Source: Synechococcus sp. UW69 | GTDB lineage: Bacteria; Cyanobacteriota; Cyanobacteriia; PCC-6307; Cyanobiaceae | Assembly: GCF_900474185.1 (NCBI RefSeq) | Contig: NZ_UCNW01000009.1 | Coordinates: 496,001 to 560,000 of the forward strand | Reading direction: 5' to 3' | Length of the DNA stretch: 64,000 nucleotides | In this document: positions 9,701 through 17,946 of the stretch, piece after piece | Layout: every line of letters starts with the position of its first letter | Numbering within the stretch: position 1 is the first letter of the stretch | The notes under the pieces: model-generated | The model's database searches: none | The model's input: the letters and a program-made list of their open reading frames with translations, nothing else | What the model was told of the DNA's origin: nothing | Position numbers and translations under genes: made by a program

Positions 9701-9802
9701 CAAGGTCAAGTTGTTGAGGAAGGGGTACATTCTGAATTGCTTGAAATGAAAGGTCGATATTTTGCTCTTTACTCGCAACAAGAAGCTGGCGGCAATCAAT
9801 AG
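6785..9802 (+). CDS. Type I secretion ABC exporter with cyclic-nucleotide-binding-like and C39-like N-terminus
   Basis: 1005 residues from GTG 6785. The frame extends upstream to TTG 6686, but that codon lies inside the terminator stem-loop; the GTG start aligns residue-for-residue with the N-terminus of the paralogue at 17943. Order: a cNMP-binding-like sensor domain (about 20-130), a C39-peptidase-like domain without an evident catalytic cysteine (about 270-420), ABC membrane domain (about 440-720), and ATPase with Walker A GLSGSGKST (about 797-805), signature LSGGQRQR, Walker B MLILDEATSALD and H-loop THRL. This is the HlyB/RTX-exporter layout. The likely cargo is the adjacent RTX-like protein. 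No HlyD adaptor is adjacent; one lies at 20873. The gene is AT-rich whereas its paralogue is GC-rich. Confidence 0.85.
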   Translation: MSSALIQSVFKNPPFNLLSPEERNSLLDQAELVRYELGARILQYSTASPGLLVLMQGEVRVLSQLSSGRTITLDRRGSGQLLGWISLLSKSSVEYIQASDQCVCLLIPSMGIQEALKSNNAFYDYFDSKVSLSESLFVLDKVFKTLLCPPSDEEAWIRQIVKRTVVQSIHPSDFVSNTKESYFLASDLTLDSGEVLNVGSHLTSHFFDSGFFTGLESSLRVLICPHHLIAPYQSQLDFDKNDRVSSPSDSNLYTIATDSEEVLARIASTEELGFINSEDLEPRQKFPSRSSSNINGQIRACMHNVADLFSIPFSSEVIDRIIQQQLKKRSKVSLELLAILGEVLGLQTRLGKVRPDQFHAVVTPFILLQDSGDSSSSRPILVLESRNSNYTVSDSKLGIIELSLSDIFANGVDIKRVLLFNKTETTKTNRFGWQWFAPLLRKYRWSLLIVFLATFGAQIATLAIPLLMQQIIDKTLSQGNISSLNVLGGALIAIALFQALMQGLRTFVFKDTADRMDLQLGATVIDRLLRLPLPFFDRRPVGELSQRLGEMNSIRNFLTGTAITSVMDMLFSVIYIVVMILYSPLLTVVALSTFPLYAMLVFIVAPLYKSLIRKQAVAQARTQSHVIEVLGAIQTVKAQNIELKSRWKWQDRYQGVVEQGFKAVTVGTISGQIGNFLNTLSSLLLLWVGMIEVIEGNITLGQLIAFRIIAGYVTGPLLRLSNLYQGFQKVSLSFERLGDIINQQPEANANTGQIALPPLSGDVSFDDLCFRFANQGPLTLDHVTLNVEHGQFVGVAGLSGSGKSTLMKLLGRLYEPMSGRILIDAYDIAKTDLGSLRQQVGIVPQESLLFEGSVRENLSLGRPEADTDDIIRAAKVACAHDFIMDLPDGYNTILSEKGSNLSGGQRQRLSIARTLLAEPRMLILDEATSALDYQTEAQVCENLKSELDGRTVFFITHRLGTIRNADKIIMMHQGQVVEEGVHSELLEMKGRYFALYSQQEAGGNQ

Positions 9803-9831
9803 TACTATTCATTTTCTCCTCTGACTTTCTC

Positions 9832-10971
9832 ATGGTTATTCCATTTACTACACCTGCCGATCATTACATCCCTTCTGATCGTTATCAGCAAATCTTTGGT
9901 GTCCCGAAGATTTGGCCACACAATCGTTGGGTTCACTTAATTCATAATTGGAGAACTGGAGGTAGCAGTCTTACAGCTCTTCTTAGTGTCAATGTGCATG
10001 ATAGTTATTTAAAGATCGGCCACCCCTTCACTAGGTGTGGATGGCCTGTACCGTATGACGTGCAGCCTCTTCAAATCACAGAAGCTAAGCAATTAAAATT
10101 GTGGATTAAGTCTCAAAAATCGCCTGCGATATTAGCTGGTCATACTTATGCCGGTATGCCATTAGGTTTAGGAATTTCTGACTATGACAAGTGGATTACC
10201 ATGCGTGAGCCAGCTTCCAGAATGAATTCTGGGTTGTTACGCTTCCACAGAAAAACTTTAAGAAGTGATAGTCAAGATGGTGGATATGTCGGTAAGACTA
10301 AAGGTTGCGATTTCTCATCTCCGCAACAAATAATTGATATATCTAATAATCAACTTTCCCACGAACTCAATGGAATGACTCGACGGCTTGCTGGTTATGC
10401 TGCCATTAACAGTCATGAGTCATTCTCATCAGATCTCGAATCCTGCGAGTTACTAGATAATAAACCTATTGATCAATCTACTTTTGATCTAGCTATGGAC
10501 TACCTCTCAGCTACTAACTGGATTTACTTAACAGATCAAGTGTTGCCTTCGATTTTAATATTAGAATCCCTGTATGGGTTAAAACCATTTATACATCCTT
10601 GTTCTGACCTTATTCATAATCCTCAATGGAATGCAAGTGGTGTTACACGTATACAGCAATCGCTTTTGTCTGAAAATCGTTCATTGCTTGAATCGCTTAA
10701 TCAATGGGATGTTAAATTATTCTCTAGAGCTAAATCTTTATTTTGGAGCATGTGGAAGGAATGTGATGTTCCTCCTGCTCGCCTAAAAGCCAGGAGAATA
10801 CTCCAATGTAAGCCACTGATCTCACCCGTTCAACTTAAGAAAGATTCTGCTAATGCCCGTAAAGTAATAGAATCAAAAATTAATTTCCGTATACAGCATG
10901 AGGCCGATCATGAGGTGCAATATTGGATCGAAAAAGACGGTTTAGGCGCTAATTTCTGGAAACATCTTTAG
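9832..10971 (+). CDS. Sulfotransferase-family protein
   Basis: 379 residues. HLIHNWRTGGSSLTALLS at about residues 35-52 matches the 5'-phosphosulfate loop (PK-x-GG-S/T-S type) of PAPS-dependent sulfotransferases. WITMREPASRMNSGLLRFH near 120-138 matches the 3'-phosphate-binding R-x-P-x-x-R-x-x-S segment, with E in place of the usual N. The acceptor is unknown; neighbours suggest a glycan or the secreted surface protein. It starts 29 bases after the exporter gene on the same strand and ends overlapping the convergent parvulin-like gene by four bases. AT-rich, consistent with an acquired block. Confidence 0.7.
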   Translation: MVIPFTTPADHYIPSDRYQQIFGVPKIWPHNRWVHLIHNWRTGGSSLTALLSVNVHDSYLKIGHPFTRCGWPVPYDVQPLQITEAKQLKLWIKSQKSPAILAGHTYAGMPLGLGISDYDKWITMREPASRMNSGLLRFHRKTLRSDSQDGGYVGKTKGCDFSSPQQIIDISNNQLSHELNGMTRRLAGYAAINSHESFSSDLESCELLDNKPIDQSTFDLAMDYLSATNWIYLTDQVLPSILILESLYGLKPFIHPCSDLIHNPQWNASGVTRIQQSLLSENRSLLESLNQWDVKLFSRAKSLFWSMWKECDVPPARLKARRILQCKPLISPVQLKKDSANARKVIESKINFRIQHEADHEVQYWIEKDGLGANFWKHL

Positions 10972-11663
10972 TTCTGGACATCTTGCATTAAATACTTGTC
11001 TATAATATCTTTGGTTTTTTTGTCAAGCCAGTTCTCAAAAAGTTCTTCTGCTAGCATTTTACGTGTATCTTTATCAAGTTGTAGCTCTATTCTTTTGGTG
11101 ATTTCTAGGATTGCGTAGTTTTTTCCCATCCTGAACGGTTCGCTAACTTTATTCAACTCTAGGCCTGTAATTATTGATTTAATTTCTTTTCCTAATTTAT
11201 TGCTTGGAATATTTTCGTATATTCCACAGAATTTCTTTTCTGGGTCGATGCCCCATTTATTGGATACTGATTCCCACTCTTCTTCCTGGTTCATGATTCT
11301 TTGTTGAGCTTCTAGGATTACTCCTTTATTTTGATTTCTCAACAGTTTAAAGCTGTATTTGTCTAGAGTATCTTTTCTGTTTAAGTAATGTCTGTCTGTT
11401 TGACTGCTAAACCAATCCCATGATAGGGCATCCTTTGCTCTTTCGAAGAGTGTTTCTGCTGATGTTTCTTCTGTATTATTCTCAATTCCATCTAAATATA
11501 TATAAATAGCCCTAACTAGGCGAGACTTGATAAGTGTAGTCAATAGGTTTAGCTGATCAAGCTCTTTGCATAGAGTACTTGTTAGTCCATCTTTAAATTC
11601 GGCTATTGATGTATCTTTTGTTAGCGTGTCTTCGATTTCCTCAATTCTTATCTTTTTATTCAT
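10968..11663 (-). CDS. Parvulin/SurA-like protein associated with type I secretion
   Basis: 231 residues, no signal peptide. The C-terminal half reads EEEWESVSNKWGI, then G-x-Y-E-N-IPSNKLGKEI and KVSEPFRMGKNYAILEITKRIE, the shape of a PpiC/parvulin-type domain (FADLAKRYS...G...PI-x-KL...G-x-L-x-EPFR...W-x-VVRLE in classical members). It aligns along its length with the protein at 17161-17946, which also neighbours an exporter gene. The peptidyl-prolyl isomerase active-site residues are not clearly conserved, so it may be a chaperone for unfolded export substrates. The start overlaps the end of the dioxygenase gene by four bases (ATGA). Confidence 0.6.
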   Translation of the reverse strand: MNKKIRIEEIEDTLTKDTSIAEFKDGLTSTLCKELDQLNLLTTLIKSRLVRAIYIYLDGIENNTEETSAETLFERAKDALSWDWFSSQTDRHYLNRKDTLDKYSFKLLRNQNKGVILEAQQRIMNQEEEWESVSNKWGIDPEKKFCGIYENIPSNKLGKEIKSIITGLELNKVSEPFRMGKNYAILEITKRIELQLDKDTRKMLAEELFENWLDKKTKDIIDKYLMQDVQN

Positions 11664-12523
11664 AGTTTTTTGATGTTAAGTTTGATGTGCTGAAGCTCTC
11701 CAAAATTTTGAGTGTCTTTCGGCTTTACGACTCTAACAAGTAAGGCGTCTCTGGGCGAAGTCATAGTTTCAGTTGCATATGTTCGGTGAAATGTAAGTCC
11801 ATCGAAAATTATCATGTCCCCCCTGTTAAGCCTTGGGCGTTTTATTTGTGAGTTTTTGTCTACTTCTTTTGCTTGTTTCTCGAATATCTCTACCTTCTTT
11901 CCATCATAACCATAAATACCCTTAAACGAATTTACTTCTAGATTGTGTATTGATAGCCCTGGTATTTGTTCCCCAAATCCGTCCTGGAGTGATGCCATTA
12001 ATACAATCATCGCTCTATTGCCGTGTTTGGGGTTGCTGTCTTGATGCCACGTTAAATTGCTTGCATTGTGTCCAAGTTTTCGAGAATGGTCTTCAGACAT
12101 TGGCCATGTTCTTCGAAGGAGAGTCTTTTGTCTGATAATTGCTATTTCATCTCCGATGTTTGTTTGTAACAAGTTTTTTGCCTTTTTTAGCATTGCAAGT
12201 GCACCGCTGAGCTGATGTCTCTTCTCAACTGAATCTCCCAGTGTAATTTCATCGGCGATGTATAAGGGTCTATCGCTTACCTTTTTGAATCTCTGGTCTG
12301 CAATTCTTAGAAGTCTTTGTATTTTTATTTCAGGGAGCGATTTTTCGATAGTGATGTATTGACCTGTTTTTAGCTTTCGAAATTGATTTTCTTCGTCCTC
12401 TTTTTCGGCGCCTAAGTGAATCGTCATTTTCTCCCTTGGGTAGAGTGCCATGGCCTTTTGGAATTTACTAATGAAGTTCTTGCCTTTGAGATGATTCCAC
12501 TTCATTTTCCTGAGTCTGTACAA
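11660..12523 (-). CDS. Fe(II)/2-oxoglutarate-dependent dioxygenase-like protein
   Basis: 287 residues. WHQDSN supplies an H-x-D pair (H160, D162) and FDGLTFHRTY a distal histidine (H246), followed by a basic residue in SPRDALLVR (R258 or R264) that would bind 2-oxoglutarate. This is the 2-His-1-carboxylate facial triad of phytanoyl-CoA/prolyl-hydroxylase-like oxygenases. The substrate is unknown: hydroxylation of a secreted protein or of a small metabolite would both fit. It is translationally coupled (four-base overlap) to the parvulin-like gene at 10968 and lies beside the exporter. The 115 bases upstream to 12638 are AT-rich and contain nothing recognised. Confidence 0.65.
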   Translation of the reverse strand: MYRLRKMKWNHLKGKNFISKFQKAMALYPREKMTIHLGAEKEDEENQFRKLKTGQYITIEKSLPEIKIQRLLRIADQRFKKVSDRPLYIADEITLGDSVEKRHQLSGALAMLKKAKNLLQTNIGDEIAIIRQKTLLRRTWPMSEDHSRKLGHNASNLTWHQDSNPKHGNRAMIVLMASLQDGFGEQIPGLSIHNLEVNSFKGIYGYDGKKVEIFEKQAKEVDKNSQIKRPRLNRGDMIIFDGLTFHRTYATETMTSPRDALLVRVVKPKDTQNFGELQHIKLNIKKL

Positions 12524-12638
12524 GTATATAGTCTCTGTTTTTATTGTAATGAACTAGCTTTGTATCATCTTGTGGGTCCATGATGCGTTTTTAAAGTTTG
12601 ATGTGCTGTCTTGCGTTGCTTGCTCTTGATCTCGGTCG

Positions 12639-14057
12639 ATGAAATGTAGCTGGACCATTTTGGTTGCTGCCTTTTGCTTGGCATTCGGCTTGAGGACCTT
12701 GCTGTTGATTGATGCTACGACTCTTTGGAGTGACGAGCTCTACACCGTTGGCAAGAGTTTTCAGCCCAGTCTTCGAAGTCTCTTGGTGATGCTCCGGGAA
12801 GACACTCACCCCCCCGCCTATTACGTTCTGCTTTGGTTTTGGGGGAATCTTGTTGGACAAAGTCCTATAAGTCTTCGTTTTTTGTCTTGGCTGGCCTATC
12901 TGGCCGGTGGATTTGTGATGGTTCTACAGGCGATGGCCCTAGGGGGGGGGCGTCTCAGGGTGGCGGCCATCGCAGCGCTGCTGGCTTTCTGTAGCCCTTA
13001 TCCGATCCGCTTTGCGATCGAGGGCAAGAGCTATGCCGTGCTTGTACTTTTTGTGGCTCTGGCCTGGTGGTGGCGCCGTTCGGGCCATCCCATCGCTTAC
13101 GGGGCGGTGGCCGGGCTGGCAGGACTGACCCACTTCTATGGATTGTTTCTGGTGCTGGCGGCCGCGGCTTGGGATGGTTGGCAACGCCGCTGGACATTTG
13201 CTGCCGCCGCCTTGATCGGAGTCATCCCGGCCTTGGCCTGGATGGCTTATGCAGCTGACTATTTATTCAGCTCCCGGGCCGCCAGTTGGATCGGTGTGCC
13301 GGATTACGCCTTGTTTGAGGAAACCTTGGCCCGCGGCCTTGGACTCTGGCCGCTGCCCAAATTGGCTCTGATCCTGCTGTTGCTGGAGTTGCTGCGGCGT
13401 TGGGGAGGGCTGCGTCGGATCCCCTGGCCGGCTTGGAATCTGCTCGATCGAAGCGGTCTGATCCCGTCCCTGCTGATGGTCCTGGGGGTGGTTGTTGTGT
13501 CGTTCGTGAAGCCAATGGCCTTCAGCCGTTATTTCGTGGTGCTGTTACCGGCTGTGGTGCCCGTCTTGTCGGTGCAGATTGGTGGTTTGGAGCTCAATCG
13601 CTTCGGCCGTGGCTGTGGTCTTGTTGTGCTGGGGCTGATTTTGGCCAGCTGGTGGGGGCCGGGGTTCAGCGAGCTTGATGCCGGGCTTGGTGGTGTACGG
13701 GAACAGGACCAGTTCCGTCAGATCAGTCAGCGCACCAGCGGGTTGGAGGAGCGCTACAGCCCCCGCGAGCGTTTGTTCAACCTCAGCGACCGGATGGAGG
13801 CGGCGATGGGGAGGATTCCTTCGCCATCAGCGCCGTGGGGGGGAAAGGCGGATCTGAAGCAACGGCTGCAGGGACTGGATCAGCCGCAGCAACTTTGGCT
13901 GGCCAGCAGTGGGCCGCCGCTGGCTATGAAGCGCAAGCTCAAACCGCTGCAATCGCAGGTTGAGCTTGCGGGTTTCCGCTGTGAACCGCAAGCTACCGAC
14001 CTCACCCATGCACGGCTGTTGCGTTGCCGATCTGAATCCATGGGCCTGTCCAAATGA
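12639..14057 (+). CDS. GT39-type membrane glycosyltransferase (ArnT/PMT-like)
   Basis: 472 residues with about ten hydrophobic segments. An N-terminal helix is followed by TTLWSDELYTVG, whose DE pair matches the periplasmic-loop acid of GT-C glycosyltransferases, and by EDTHPPAYYVLLWFWG, the second conserved GT39 loop. Such enzymes transfer sugars from polyprenyl-phosphate donors on the outer face of the plasma membrane. The soluble C-terminus (from about 360) is cytoplasmic or periplasmic and not recognised. Its 3' end overlaps the convergent selD-fusion gene by 56 bases. GC-rich: the AT-rich block ends just before it. Confidence 0.75.
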   Translation: MKCSWTILVAAFCLAFGLRTLLLIDATTLWSDELYTVGKSFQPSLRSLLVMLREDTHPPAYYVLLWFWGNLVGQSPISLRFLSWLAYLAGGFVMVLQAMALGGGRLRVAAIAALLAFCSPYPIRFAIEGKSYAVLVLFVALAWWWRRSGHPIAYGAVAGLAGLTHFYGLFLVLAAAAWDGWQRRWTFAAAALIGVIPALAWMAYAADYLFSSRAASWIGVPDYALFEETLARGLGLWPLPKLALILLLLELLRRWGGLRRIPWPAWNLLDRSGLIPSLLMVLGVVVVSFVKPMAFSRYFVVLLPAVVPVLSVQIGGLELNRFGRGCGLVVLGLILASWWGPGFSELDAGLGGVREQDQFRQISQRTSGLEERYSPRERLFNLSDRMEAAMGRIPSPSAPWGGKADLKQRLQGLDQPQQLWLASSGPPLAMKRKLKPLQSQVELAGFRCEPQATDLTHARLLRCRSESMGLSK

Positions 14058-16029
14058 GCTGTTCGGCAGCCTCGCTCGTGCAAGCCAGAAGCAGCGGGCC
14101 GCAGGTCTGCGGGTCCACCAGCAGCTCCAGCAGGGCAGCGGAGGGCTGCTGGTGCAGCTGAACAGGCCCCTCCAGCCACCGCCAGGCTGCCCGGTTGGAC
14201 GGGGCCAGCGTGCTGGAGACGCCGCGTTCGAACAGCTCCAGCGCACCGTGGTAGGTCGGGATAGCAGGGTTGTCCAACTCGACCTTGAGTCCTGGGTCGT
14301 TCTGGAGCATCTCGCCCAGATGTCCAAGCAGGCCGAAACCGGTGATGTCGGTGCAGGCGTGAATGTCCTTCCGGACCGGCTCCACCTGCTCAAGAAGCGT
14401 GTGCTGGCTGCACGCCATGCCCCGCAGCGCAGCATCCAGATCAGGAGCTTTCGTGGCGCCGCTCATGGCCCCTGCAAACAGCACCCCGGTGCCAAGGGGG
14501 CGACTGATCAGCAGGGCATCACCGGGCCGCAGGCCTGATTTCAGCCAGGGCGGTTTGCTGTTGCTGCCGTTCACCGTGAGGGTGACCTGCACCCCGAGGC
14601 TTGCCGGCACGGGTGCGGCGCTGCGCGACTCCATCGTGTGTCCACCGATCAGTTCGGCGCCCTGTTCATCCAGAACCGAGCGGATGCCGGCGAGGGTCTG
14701 CACCAGCAGCTCCTGCTGATCGTTGGCCGGGATCATCGGCAGCGTGATCGTTGCCATAGCGCTGGAGACCTCAGCACCGCAGGCCCACAGATCAGAGCAG
14801 GCATGCAGGGCCGTCAGACGGCCGTTCAGCCAGGGGTCACTCACCAGGGCCGGAAAGCCATCCATGCTTTGCAGCAGCTCTTGATTGCCAGGGAGAAGAG
14901 CGGCGTCTTCCGGCTGCCCCCCCAGCCCCACCCGTTCCAGGGCTGCGCCCAGGGGTTGGGCGGGCAACTTGGCTGCGCAACCCCGGCAGGCCATCGGAGC
15001 CGCATCGGGCATCGTCGGCGGTCGCTGAAATCCGGCCATGAAGGCGCGGTCGATGCGTTGCTTCAGGCGCCAAATCAGGGGGGATGGCCCCAGCCGCCAG
15101 CTGCCCCACCGCGCCCAGGCGGCATCCTCATGGCTGCCGATCAGCTGCAGCGCCTGACGCTGCGGATTCCAGGGGCGCAGGGGTTGGCCCCGGCAGGCTG
15201 CTTCCAGATTGCTGGCCAAGGGGCGTCCGGCGCGTACCGCCCACACCCCTGACGCCGGGCGGGGCGCGGCGCTGATCACGGCACAGTCTCCGCTAGCGAA
15301 CAGGGATGGATGCCCGTCCACCCTCAGACAGCGATCCGTGCGGATCCGGCCATCGGGATCCAGCGGTAGACCGGCCTTCGCAAGCCAAGCGGGACCCTGG
15401 CTTCCTGTGCAAAGCAGGCTGGGTCCGCAGGGGTGGCTGTCGTCATTGATCAAGTCGATGCGCGCCCGTCGCAGCACCCGTTGCAGTGCTCGATCCAGTT
15501 GCCCAGGACGCTGTTGCAGCTCCAGCGCCCGTTGCGGCCAGCGGCGACGCAGTGCTAAGACGACTTCCAAACCGGCAGCTCCCGCTCCGATTACCCGCAG
15601 GGGCTTGGGGTCGCATGAATCTTCGCTCTCCAGAAAGGCGAGCGACGCTTCCAAGGGCTTGATCGGCATCCCAGTGGCGCTCGGTCGGCTTACTGCGCCC
15701 ACATCCATGCTGAGCCAATCAAAGTGGAGTGCAGGCCGATCGCGAAGCGTCAGCCAGTTCTGCTGAGGGTTCAATCCGGTGATTTCCGCTTCCACGAAGG
15801 CCACTCCGGCCCTGTCACAGAGCTGGCGCAGGTCGATGGCGAGCTCGTCGCGCTGATAGAGACCGGCAATCAGCCCAGGCACCATGCCGGAATACAGAGC
15901 TGTGCTGCTGCGGTTCACCAGCGTGATGCTGTGCGGCGGGCGTCGCTCCGGCCGCATCGCCCAGCGATTGAGCAGAAGCGCATGGCTATGGCCGCCGCCG
16001 GCCAGGAGCAGCACACCAGTTGTACTCAT
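14002..16029 (-). CDS. selD: NADH-dehydrogenase-like/selenide, water dikinase fusion
   Basis: 675 residues from ATG 16029, chosen because it overlaps the galE stop in an ATGA; the frame extends further upstream inside galE. Residues 1 to about 340 are an FAD/NAD(P)-binding oxidoreductase (LLLAGGGHSHALLL near the start, VIGAGAAGLEVVLALRRR further on, and LFASGDCAVI for the second FAD contact). From about 350, MACRGCAAKLPAQPLG begins a SelD domain, with the catalytic Cys and Lys of the G-C-x-x-K type, then LIGGHTMESR and DITGFGLLGHLGEML. SelD makes selenophosphate from selenide and ATP. The fusion is known from cyanobacteria; no selA, selB, Sec tRNA or ybbB is in this window. Confidence 0.85.
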   Translation of the reverse strand: MSTTGVLLLAGGGHSHALLLNRWAMRPERRPPHSITLVNRSSTALYSGMVPGLIAGLYQRDELAIDLRQLCDRAGVAFVEAEITGLNPQQNWLTLRDRPALHFDWLSMDVGAVSRPSATGMPIKPLEASLAFLESEDSCDPKPLRVIGAGAAGLEVVLALRRRWPQRALELQQRPGQLDRALQRVLRRARIDLINDDSHPCGPSLLCTGSQGPAWLAKAGLPLDPDGRIRTDRCLRVDGHPSLFASGDCAVISAAPRPASGVWAVRAGRPLASNLEAACRGQPLRPWNPQRQALQLIGSHEDAAWARWGSWRLGPSPLIWRLKQRIDRAFMAGFQRPPTMPDAAPMACRGCAAKLPAQPLGAALERVGLGGQPEDAALLPGNQELLQSMDGFPALVSDPWLNGRLTALHACSDLWACGAEVSSAMATITLPMIPANDQQELLVQTLAGIRSVLDEQGAELIGGHTMESRSAAPVPASLGVQVTLTVNGSNSKPPWLKSGLRPGDALLISRPLGTGVLFAGAMSGATKAPDLDAALRGMACSQHTLLEQVEPVRKDIHACTDITGFGLLGHLGEMLQNDPGLKVELDNPAIPTYHGALELFERGVSSTLAPSNRAAWRWLEGPVQLHQQPSAALLELLVDPQTCGPLLLACTSEAAEQLIWTGPWIQIGNATAVHG

Positions 16030-17060
16030 GGGTTGTGCCGATACCCCGCTGGATTGGCCTGCTGCCAGGCCCAGCCATCGCGGCACATCTCCTCCAGGCT
16101 TCGGCGGGCACTCCAGCCGAGCACGCTCCGCGCGGTCTGGGGGCAGGCCTCGAGGCGGGGCACATCGCCGGGTCGACGCTCCACAACTTCGTAGGGGATG
16201 GTCAAGCCTGTGGCCTGTTCGAAACCGTGCACCACGTCCAGCACGCTGAGGCCACGGCCGGTGCCGATGTTCAGGGTTAAGGGATCAGACGTTTGCCGCT
16301 CGAACAAGTGATCAAGAGCCGTGCCATGGGCTTCGGCCAGATCCATCACGTGCAGGTAATCCCGGATGCCGGTGCCATCCGGTGTGGGGTAGTCCTGGCC
16401 GAAGATGCGTAATCGATCCCGGCGGCCTGCGGCTACCTGGGTGATGTAAGGGAACAAGTTATTGGGAATTCCCATCGGGTCTTCACCGATCCGTCCGCTT
16501 GGATGAGCGCCAACCGGGTTGAAGTAGCGCAGGCAAGCCACTTGCCATTGGCCCGAGCGACAAAGGGCCCCCAGCATCTGTTCCACCGCCACTTTGGTCT
16601 GGGCATAGGGGTGGACCGGCGCCGTTGGCATGTCTTCCCGCAGTGGGAACGTTTCGGGTTCTCCGTAGGCGGTGGATGTGCTGCTGAAAACCAAGGTTCG
16701 GCAGCCGTAACGCTCCATAGCTGCCGCTAGCACGCGGCTGCCGTTCACATTCACATCCCAGTAAAGGAGTGGGTTGGCGACCGATTCCCCAACGGCTTTC
16801 AGTCCGGCAAAATGAATCACCCCATCCACGGCTCCAGCAGCGCTGAAGGCCTGATCCACAGCGCTGGGGTTACGCACGTCCCCCTCCACCAGGGTCAGCT
16901 GGGTTGAACCTGCCAGCGCCTGCACCCGCTTCAGAGCTTCGGGGCTGCTGTTGTCGAAGTTGTCGAGCACCACAAGCTCGTGGCCCTTCTCCAGCAGCAC
17001 AAGGCAGGTGTGACTCCCAATGAAGCCGGCACCTCCAGTGATGAGGACCCTCCGGCTCAT
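16026..17060 (-). CDS. galE: UDP-glucose 4-epimerase
   Basis: 344 residues from ATG 17060 (MSRRVLITGG); in-frame ATG 17078 and a longer TTG-type start are possible, but the usual family length favours this one. NAD-binding GGAGFIGSH at the N-terminus, SSTSTAYG serine motif, catalytic Y-x3-K in YAQTKVAVEQ, and a typical EDPMGIPNNLFPYITQVA segment identify GalE of the extended SDR family. It interconverts UDP-glucose and UDP-galactose for surface polysaccharide. It is transcribed together with the selD fusion (four-base overlap) and diverges from the parvulin-like gene 100 bases away. Confidence 0.93.
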   Translation of the reverse strand: MSRRVLITGGAGFIGSHTCLVLLEKGHELVVLDNFDNSSPEALKRVQALAGSTQLTLVEGDVRNPSAVDQAFSAAGAVDGVIHFAGLKAVGESVANPLLYWDVNVNGSRVLAAAMERYGCRTLVFSSTSTAYGEPETFPLREDMPTAPVHPYAQTKVAVEQMLGALCRSGQWQVACLRYFNPVGAHPSGRIGEDPMGIPNNLFPYITQVAAGRRDRLRIFGQDYPTPDGTGIRDYLHVMDLAEAHGTALDHLFERQTSDPLTLNIGTGRGLSVLDVVHGFEQATGLTIPYEVVERRPGDVPRLEACPQTARSVLGWSARRSLEEMCRDGWAWQQANPAGYRHNP

Positions 17061-17160
17061 GTCTGCAACCGTTTGCATCCCCTGATTCTGGATCAACTTG
17101 ATTGCAAAAGGCTGCCGCCATAAGCGATTTAGCTTAGTTTTTACCCATTGCATTGGGCTT

Positions 17161-17946
17161 GTGAAGAGCGGAACGGTGGTTCCGAAGTTGCAGCGAGCGA
17201 TTGGGGTAGAAGGTCAAGCTCTTCTTGACCGGTTCAACCTGCTCAAGCCCTTGGTAGAGCAAATGCTGATCAGTGAGGCGATCGCCCACGTCGTGGTCTC
17301 ACATGAACAGCTGGAGCAGGCGCGGCTCGGCTTGCTTGAGCAGCGTGGTTACGACGGCATCGAGCAGTGGGCGGAGCTTCTGGGTGAGTGGGGGCGTAGC
17401 GAGGGGGAGGTTCTGGAGCGTCTTCGCCACGGCATTCGTCGCCGCAGCTTCATTCGGGAGCGTTTCGCGGCTAAGGCTGAGGCGCGCTTCCTGGAACGCA
17501 AGAACGAGCTGGATCAGGTGGTGTACAGCCTGCTTCGTCTAGAGAACAGCTTTCTGGCGCGTGAGCTCTACCTGCAGATCGAATCGGGTGAATCCAATTT
17601 CGCCGATCTGGCCAAGCGCTACGCCGAGGGACCGGAACGCAACACCAACGGAATCGTGGGCCCCGTCTCCCTCACCCAGGCGCATCCGATCTTGGTCGAG
17701 AAGTTACGGGTCGCTCAGCCCGGTGTGCTGCTTGAACCCTTCCGAATTTCGGATTGGTGGCTGGTGGTTCGGTTGGAGCGTTACTCACCAGCAACGTTCA
17801 CCGATGAGGTTTCTGATCAGATGTGCCAAGAAATGTTCGACGCCTGGATCGACGAGGAAACCGCCAACAGCTTGAGCCTGCTTGCCTCTGGAACGACAGA
17901 GCCGGCGCCCACAAATGACTTCAGCGACTTCAGCATCTCCCGATGA
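17161..17946 (+). CDS. Parvulin-type peptidyl-prolyl isomerase-like protein of the exporter operon
   Basis: 261 residues from GTG 17161; a TTG at 17098 and a GTG at 17176 are alternatives. An N-terminal SurA-like helical region (to about 130) precedes a PpiC-like domain with ESNFADLAKRYAEGPER, NGIVGPVSLTQAHP and LEPFRISDWWLVVRLERY. No signal peptide, so it probably acts in the cytoplasm on the exporter's cargo, or is a non-enzymatic chaperone. The stop overlaps the start of the ABC exporter gene (ATGA at 17943), so the two are translationally coupled. GC-rich paralogue of the protein at 10968-11663. Confidence 0.75.
   Translation: MKSGTVVPKLQRAIGVEGQALLDRFNLLKPLVEQMLISEAIAHVVVSHEQLEQARLGLLEQRGYDGIEQWAELLGEWGRSEGEVLERLRHGIRRRSFIRERFAAKAEARFLERKNELDQVVYSLLRLENSFLARELYLQIESGESNFADLAKRYAEGPERNTNGIVGPVSLTQAHPILVEKLRVAQPGVLLEPFRISDWWLVVRLERYSPATFTDEVSDQMCQEMFDAWIDEETANSLSLLASGTTEPAPTNDFSDFSISR

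Noticed and set aside
11686-12605. 15-base repeat AAGTTTGATGTGCTG near 11691 and 12596
   Set aside because: A shared 15-mer is expected by chance in a window this size and nothing else around them matches.
13827-16249. Overlapping frames around the selD fusion and the GT39 gene
   Set aside because: High GC content leaves many frames open; only the two annotated frames carry conserved motifs.
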